64,000 nt of DNA from Arthrobacter sp. YN. GTDB taxonomy: Bacteria; Actinomycetota; Actinomycetes; Actinomycetales; Micrococcaceae. A program made the translations under genes and the position numbers. The notes beneath the pieces were generated by a model that did not search any database, had not been told where the DNA came from, and saw nothing but the letters and a program-made list of their open reading frames with translations. Of this stretch, positions 60,395 through 64,000 are shown piece after piece. Each line of letters opens with the position of its first letter. Position 1 is the stretch's first letter. The DNA lies in NCBI RefSeq assembly GCF_002224285.1, contig NZ_CP022436.1, positions 682,001-746,000 of the forward strand, read 5' to 3'.

Positions 60395-62095
60395 GTGGGC
60401 AAGCATCATGATTCAGACCGGGCAATAGACCTGATCCGTGCCGAAGGATTCCATCGCGTTCTCATCGCGGGAAGCCTCGCCGTTCTGGCCTTCTTCGCCT
60501 TCGGCTTCCAACCGCTCAATGCGGCCCCCACCAGCACGGTTGATATTTCCTTGGCGCAGGGCGTCGTCGGGCCCACGGCATTGGGCACCCTGGTGCCGCC
60601 GGAGGCCGAGACACTCGTCATCGATCCCATGCCCGAACCCCCGGAACAACTTCCCGGCACCCCCATGGTCTACTTTGACCGCGCCATGGTCCGAACCGTC
60701 AGCAAAGACGGTTCCACAGGGCTCACGGTAGCTTCCGCGGGGTTGTCCCGTCCGCCCACCGGTGCCCTGTACGCACCCCTTGAGGTCCTCAACCTGAGTT
60801 CCAACTATGGCTACCGCTACAGCCCCCTGACTGGCTTGGCCGGCGAGTTCCACTGGGGCCAGGATTACGCCGCCGCCTGCGGAACACGCGTTTACGCGGC
60901 CGACGCCGGTGTGGTCCGGGCCGTCGGCTGGCATTTGTGGGGTGGCGGAAACCGCGTGGAGATCGAACACGGCAACGGCTTGGTCACCACCTACAACCAC
61001 CTGCAGGCCATCGGCGTCACCAAGGGCCAATCCGTCCGGGTTGGCGAGGTCATCGCCCAGGTTGGCACTACCGGCTGGTCCACAGGTTGCCACCTCCACT
61101 TCGAGACGATCGTGAATGGCCTGCACACCAACCCCAACGGCTGGACCTACCTGCCCATGCGGCAGATTGATCCGCTGCAGACCATCTCCATGGTCAACTA
61201 CCAGCCCGGCGTTGGAACGGGAACGTCCGCGGCTCCGGTATGGGCCGTTCCGGTAGCCGACGGCACCAACCGCGCCGTCATCGGCGGAGAGCACGAAGAG
61301 CCCGAGCCACTGCCGGTGGTGGTTCCGCCTACCACCACGACGCCGGGCACCACGACGCCGGGCACCACGACGCCGGGCACCACGACGCCACCGGTTACGC
61401 AGACACCCGCTCCAACGCAGAGTCCGACGGCGACCGCCTCACCGTCCGCGACGGCGACGCCGACTCCAACCCCGACACAGACTGCAACCCCGACACAGAC
61501 TGCAACCCCGACACAGACTGCAACCCCGACACAGACTGCAACCCCGACGCCGACCGCCACGCAGACTGCTTCACCCACGGCCACGCCTACGCAGACAGCT
61601 ACCCCGACTCCGACGCCTACGCCGACCACCACGGCGCCGGCTACCACCACTGCGCCTGCTACGACCACGGCGCCGGCCGCGAAAACTGTGGCACCGCCAG
61701 TGACCTCGTCGGACGCTTCCGCGCCGACCGCCGTCGTACCTCCTGCGGCGCCGGCTCCGCCGGCTCCAGCGCCGGCGGCTCCGGCTCCGGCGGCGCCTGC
61801 GGTGGTTGCCCCGGCGGCTCCCGCTCCGGCAGCGCCGGCGGCAGTAGTCCCGGCTCCTGTAGTCGTCGCTCCAGCACCTGCTGCGCCGGCCGTGACGCAG
61901 GCCGTGGCTCCTGCTCCAGCTCCCGTTGCGCCGGTGGCTCCTGTGCCTGCTCCGGCACCCGTCGCGGTACTGCCGACGACGCTCCCAGCGGTGGTTCTTC
62001 CGCCTGGATATGTCCTGGTAGCACCGGACAAGGTCCGGCTGCCCAACGGCACGGTGGTCCTGTTGTCCACCCTGGTTCTTCCTCCGACGCCCTAG
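60395..62095 (+). CDS. Secreted M23 (LytM) peptidoglycan endopeptidase with Pro/Thr/Ala repeat tail
   Basis: 566 residues from GTG 60395, with GGGGAG eight bases upstream; earlier in-frame starts (TTG 60365, GTG 60368) lack one. One N-terminal helix ([20 protein letters not shown]) is a signal or anchor. The M23 domain (about 135-250) has the zinc ligands HWGQD (His153, Asp157) and HLHFE (His235 region). It is followed by a low-complexity tail of 320 residues made of Thr-Pro, Ala-Pro and Gln-Thr repeats and a final non-repetitive end ([19 protein letters not shown]). The tail probably spans the cell wall. No LPXTG is visible. It should cut peptide cross-links. Confidence 0.9.
   Translation: MGKHHDSDRAIDLIRAEGFHRVLIAGSLAVLAFFAFGFQPLNAAPTSTVDISLAQGVVGPTALGTLVPPEAETLVIDPMPEPPEQLPGTPMVYFDRAMVRTVSKDGSTGLTVASAGLSRPPTGALYAPLEVLNLSSNYGYRYSPLTGLAGEFHWGQDYAAACGTRVYAADAGVVRAVGWHLWGGGNRVEIEHGNGLVTTYNHLQAIGVTKGQSVRVGEVIAQVGTTGWSTGCHLHFETIVNGLHTNPNGWTYLPMRQIDPLQTISMVNYQPGVGTGTSAAPVWAVPVADGTNRAVIGGEHEEPEPLPVVVPPTTTTPGTTTPGTTTPGTTTPPVTQTPAPTQSPTATASPSATATPTPTPTQTATPTQTATPTQTATPTQTATPTPTATQTASPTATPTQTATPTPTPTPTTTAPATTTAPATTTAPAAKTVAPPVTSSDASAPTAVVPPAAPAPPAPAPAAPAPAAPAVVAPAAPAPAAPAAVVPAPVVVAPAPAAPAVTQAVAPAPAPVAPVAPVPAPAPVAVLPTTLPAVVLPPGYVLVAPDKVRLPNGTVVLLSTLVLPPTP
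61336..61551 (+). repeat. Tandem repeats within the M23 gene
   Basis: Three copies of a 15-base unit (ACCACGACGCCGGGC, about 61336-61385) and four copies of an 18-base unit (CCCCGACACAGACTGCAA, about 61479-61550). Both keep the reading frame and encode GTTTP and TQTATP repeats. Likely variable in copy number between strains. Confidence 0.85.
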
Positions 62096-62115
62096 AGGTC
62101 CCTACGCTGAGGGCA

Positions 62116-62145
62116 CGCGAAACGCCAACACGCCCGCGTTTCGCG
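62116..62145. terminator. Hairpin after M23 gene
   Basis: CGCGAAACG (62116-62124) pairs with CGTTTCGCG (62137-62145). No T-run; a weak terminator candidate. Confidence 0.5.
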
Positions 62146-62215
62146 CCCCAAAGCCAGCTCCCGTAAGCTCGATGGCGGCAAGCCCGCCAGCCGACGTCGT
62201 CAGGAAGCGAACCCC

Positions 62216-62698
62216 ATGACCAGCCTGTACAGCATTCCCCTCACCTTCAACGATGGCTCAGAAGCGGACTTCGGCCGGTTCGAGGGGAAAGCGGTCCTGG
62301 TGGTCAACGTGGCTTCCGAGTGCGGCTTCACACGCCAGTACGCCGGGCTCGAAGAGCTGTACGGCAAATACCGCGAACAGGGCCTGGAGATCCTCGGCGT
62401 GCCCTGCAACCAGTTCGGTGGGCAGGAACCCGGCGCGGATGAGGAGATCGCGGAATTCTGTGAGCGGAATTTCGGCGTGACCTTCCCTCTGACCAGCAAA
62501 GCGAACGTCCTGGGAAAGCAGCAGCACCCCCTGTTCGCGGAGCTGACCCAGGATGAGGACGGCCAGCCTGCCAAGGTGAAGTGGAACTTCGAGAAGTTCG
62601 TCATAAACCGGGGCGGAGATCTCGTGGCAAGGTTCCCATCCACAGTGGAGCCTGACTCCGAAGACCTTGTGAAGGCAGTGGAAAAAGCGCTGGCGTAA
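62216..62698 (+). CDS. Glutathione peroxidase family (thiol peroxidase)
   Basis: 160 residues from ATG 62216 with AGGAAG upstream. The catalytic Cys (SECGF, about residue 36), the Gln of FGGQEPG (about 71) and the Trp of KWNFEKF (about 122) are all present. Cys replaces selenocysteine, and a second Cys (GVPCNQF) is present. In Actinobacteria such enzymes use thioredoxin or mycothiol-linked reductants rather than glutathione. Reduces hydroperoxides in the cytoplasm. Confidence 0.95.
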   Translation: MTSLYSIPLTFNDGSEADFGRFEGKAVLVVNVASECGFTRQYAGLEELYGKYREQGLEILGVPCNQFGGQEPGADEEIAEFCERNFGVTFPLTSKANVLGKQQHPLFAELTQDEDGQPAKVKWNFEKFVINRGGDLVARFPSTVEPDSEDLVKAVEKALA

Positions 62699-62802
62699 AG
62701 CCACCAATTTTGAAGGGAGGAAAGTAATTTTCCAACATTCCGCCGGATGTTAGCCAGTTGTTGGCTAGTTGTCTGGTTGGATTGGCCCTACTGGATTGAT
62801 AC

Positions 62803-62819
62803 GGGAGACGCCGTCTCCC
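62803..62819. terminator. Short GC hairpin upstream of the metallophosphatase
   Basis: GGGAGACG-C-CGTCTCCC. It lies 104 bases after the peroxidase stop; it may end that transcript or lie in the next leader. No T-run. Confidence 0.4.
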
Positions 62820-62839
62820 ACCAAACGCTAAGGCAAGCT

Positions 62840-64000
62840 ATGGAGCTCATCGAGGCCGAGTACCCCAAACCAGGTCATGTGCTTTTGCACCTGAGTGATC
62901 TGCACCTGGTGGGTGGTCCGGGCACGCTCTATGGCTCTGTGGACAGCGCCACCAGGCTCCAGGAGATCTGCGACCAGATCGTCGCCTCCCGGATCAGGCC
63001 GGAAGCCATCATCTTCACCGGAGACCTCGCGGACAAAGGTGAGCTGGAAGCCTACAAGCGGCTCCGCGACATGATCGAACCTGTCTGCGACGCTCTCGGG
63101 TCCAAAGCCATCTGGGCCATGGGCAACCACGACAACCGTGCCAACTTCCGTTCCGCCTTCGTGGATGCCTCCGAGGCCAGCAAGCCCCACGACCCCGTGG
63201 ACCGCAGCTACTTCGTGAACGGGCTCCGCATCATCACGTTGGACACCACCGTCCCTGGCCACCACTACGGTGAACTGTCGGAGTCCCAGCTCGAATGGCT
63301 GGCTGCCGAACTGGCCACCCCGGCTCCCGACGGCACCATCCTTGCCCTGCACCATCCGCCTGTCCCGTGCGTCCAGGACCTCGCCGTGTTGGTGGAGCTC
63401 CGCGGCCAAGCCGCACTGGCCGCCGTCGTGCGTAATACGGACGTCCGCACCATCCTGGGTGGCCACCTGCATTACTCCACGACGGCGGGCTTCGCCGGCA
63501 TCCCGGTATCGGTGGCCTCGGCCACGTGCTACACGCAGGACCTTGGCGTCCGCGCAGGCGCGCAGCGGGGCAGGGACGGTGCGCAGTCGTACAACATGAT
63601 CCACGTGTACGAGCACACGATTGTGCATTCGGTGGTGCCAATGTCCGGCGGCGTCACCGTGGGCGAGCCCGTGGACGCTGACGAGGTTCAGCGTCGGCTG
63701 GCTGAAGCCGGCATCCGCATCCCCACGAATCGCGGGTGGGTGCCCACACATCGCCGGGCACGCACACCTCGTCGATGCCGCTTGTTGCTCCCGGTGGTTT
63801 TACTTCTCCCAAGGCGCCTTAACCGGGAAGTACTTCTCCAGGAAGTCCGTCACCAGGTCGGCACGCTCGTTGGCTTCAACCTCCGGGAAGCTGCCGTCGT
63901 TCAGGCAGAAGAAGTCCATGTGGCGCTTCGCCAGGAGCTTGGGCAGGTAATGCAGGCCAGCCCACATGGTGGAGTCCACGTACCTGACCTTGGCGTTGGT
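62840..64000 (+). CDS. Metallophosphatase of class III cyclic-nucleotide phosphodiesterase (CpdA/Rv0805) type; no stop codon visible
   Basis: The frame opens at ATG 62840 and stays open to the window end (387 codons). Real coding sequence appears to run only to about 63740 (300 residues). The metallophosphoesterase motifs are complete: DLH in [31 protein letters not shown] and GGHLHYST, the set used by CpdA and Rv0805 to bind two metals and hydrolyse cAMP-like substrates. [17 protein letters not shown] lies near the expected C-terminus. Beyond 63800 the frame runs antisense through another gene, so a lost stop or one-base shift near 63740 is likely. Confidence 0.85.
   Translation, partial: MELIEAEYPKPGHVLLHLSDLHLVGGPGTLYGSVDSATRLQEICDQIVASRIRPEAIIFTGDLADKGELEAYKRLRDMIEPVCDALGSKAIWAMGNHDNRANFRSAFVDASEASKPHDPVDRSYFVNGLRIITLDTTVPGHHYGELSESQLEWLAAELATPAPDGTILALHHPPVPCVQDLAVLVELRGQAALAAVVRNTDVRTILGGHLHYSTTAGFAGIPVSVASATCYTQDLGVRAGAQRGRDGAQSYNMIHVYEHTIVHSVVPMSGGVTVGEPVDADEVQRRLAEAGIRIPTNRGWVPTHRRARTPRRCRLLLPVVLLLPRRLNREVLLQEVRHQVGTLVGFNLREAAVVQAEEVHVALRQELGQVMQASPHGGVHVPDLGVG
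63800..64000 (-). CDS. Stealth-like protein C-terminus (truncated by window)
   Basis: Only the last 66 codons are visible, ending in TAA at 63800-63802. The sequence reads [31 protein letters not shown], then [14 protein letters not shown] (given in pieces). This closely matches the C-terminal CR4 region of Stealth/sugar-phosphotransferase proteins, which make hexose-1-phosphate capsule or wall polymers. The match is to a short part from memory and the rest is outside the window. Codon use and the stop placement support it as real coding sequence on this strand. Confidence 0.75.
   Translation of the reverse strand, partial: TNAKVRYVDSTMWAGLHYLPKLLAKRHMDFFCLNDGSFPEVEANERADLVTDFLEKYFPVKAPWEK

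Noticed and set aside
61479..61550. Regular 18-base repeats resembling a CRISPR array
   Set aside because: Units are contiguous without spacers, in frame, and encode a protein repeat; no cas genes nearby.
61198..62070. 290-aa Gly/Ala/Val frame on the - strand
   Set aside because: Low-complexity mirror of the Pro/Thr/Ala tail of the M23 gene; no ribosome site.
62828..63751. 307-aa open frame on the - strand opposite the metallophosphatase
   Set aside because: It is the mirror of the + strand gene, which carries all five metallophosphoesterase motifs; the - strand text has no recognisable domain.

Overview
The window is GC-rich, densely coded chromosomal DNA from an actinobacterium, most likely Arthrobacter/Paenarthrobacter (Micrococcaceae). 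Signs of this are the frequent GTG starts, strong AGGAGG ribosome sites, a three-part PurS/PurQ/PurL enzyme, a tau-type DnaX with a very long Pro/Ala linker, DUF4193 and DUF1540 proteins, and a small SRP RNA next to dnaX. There are no insertion sequences, CRISPR arrays, integrases or phage genes. It looks like a core chromosome with several accessory metabolic islands.

Layout. (1) 1-8622: a tightly overlapping + strand operon for an exopolysaccharide. It encodes a BcsB-like membrane protein (cut by the window edge), a polytopic GT-C-like glycosyltransferase, a GT2 synthase with an N-terminal MshEN domain, a membrane diguanylate cyclase, an unknown 167-aa protein and a GGDEF-EAL protein. (2) 8699-12028: purS-purQ-purL on the - strand, convergent with the operon across a shared terminator. 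(3) 12334-15079: small proteins, a manganese catalase and a 2-hydroxyacid dehydrogenase. (4) 15260-23599: secreted hydrolases. These are a NedA-like sialidase whose signal-peptide frame has no start codon, a large subtilase, and an opposing operon with two subtilisin-inhibitor-like (SSI) proteins. (5) 23736-24533: an OhrR-type regulator with a tandem operator.

(6) 24552-36589: an IclR regulator divergent from an 11-kb catabolic operon. The operon has a complete OpuB/ProX-type quaternary-amine importer, a formaldehyde-activating-enzyme (Fae) homologue, an enolase-superfamily enzyme, two aldehyde dehydrogenases, a beta-hydroxyacid dehydrogenase, an iron alcohol dehydrogenase and an SDR. I do not recognise the pathway. 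(7) 36702-42455: small proteins, then a beta-glucosidase/MFS operon with a divergent TetR gene and clear palindromic operators. (8) 42526-50336: lysC, DUF427, a membrane protein, a DHFR-like reductase, recR, dnaX and ffs (SRP RNA). (9) 50426-55699: a NIF3-like domain protein, tRNA-Ser(GGA), a LysR regulator and bifunctional putA. (10) 55874-64000: a DUF2236 protein, an MFS exporter with a divergent MarR gene and two perfect palindromic operators, a secreted VCBS-repeat protein, an M23 peptidase with a repetitive tail, a glutathione peroxidase, a cyclic-nucleotide-phosphodiesterase-like metallophosphatase with no visible stop, and the end of a Stealth-like gene.

The two strongest candidates for undescribed systems are the c-di-GMP-linked polysaccharide operon (MshEN-gated synthase with its own cyclase and EAL protein) and the IclR/OpuB/Fae-like/enolase catabolic operon.
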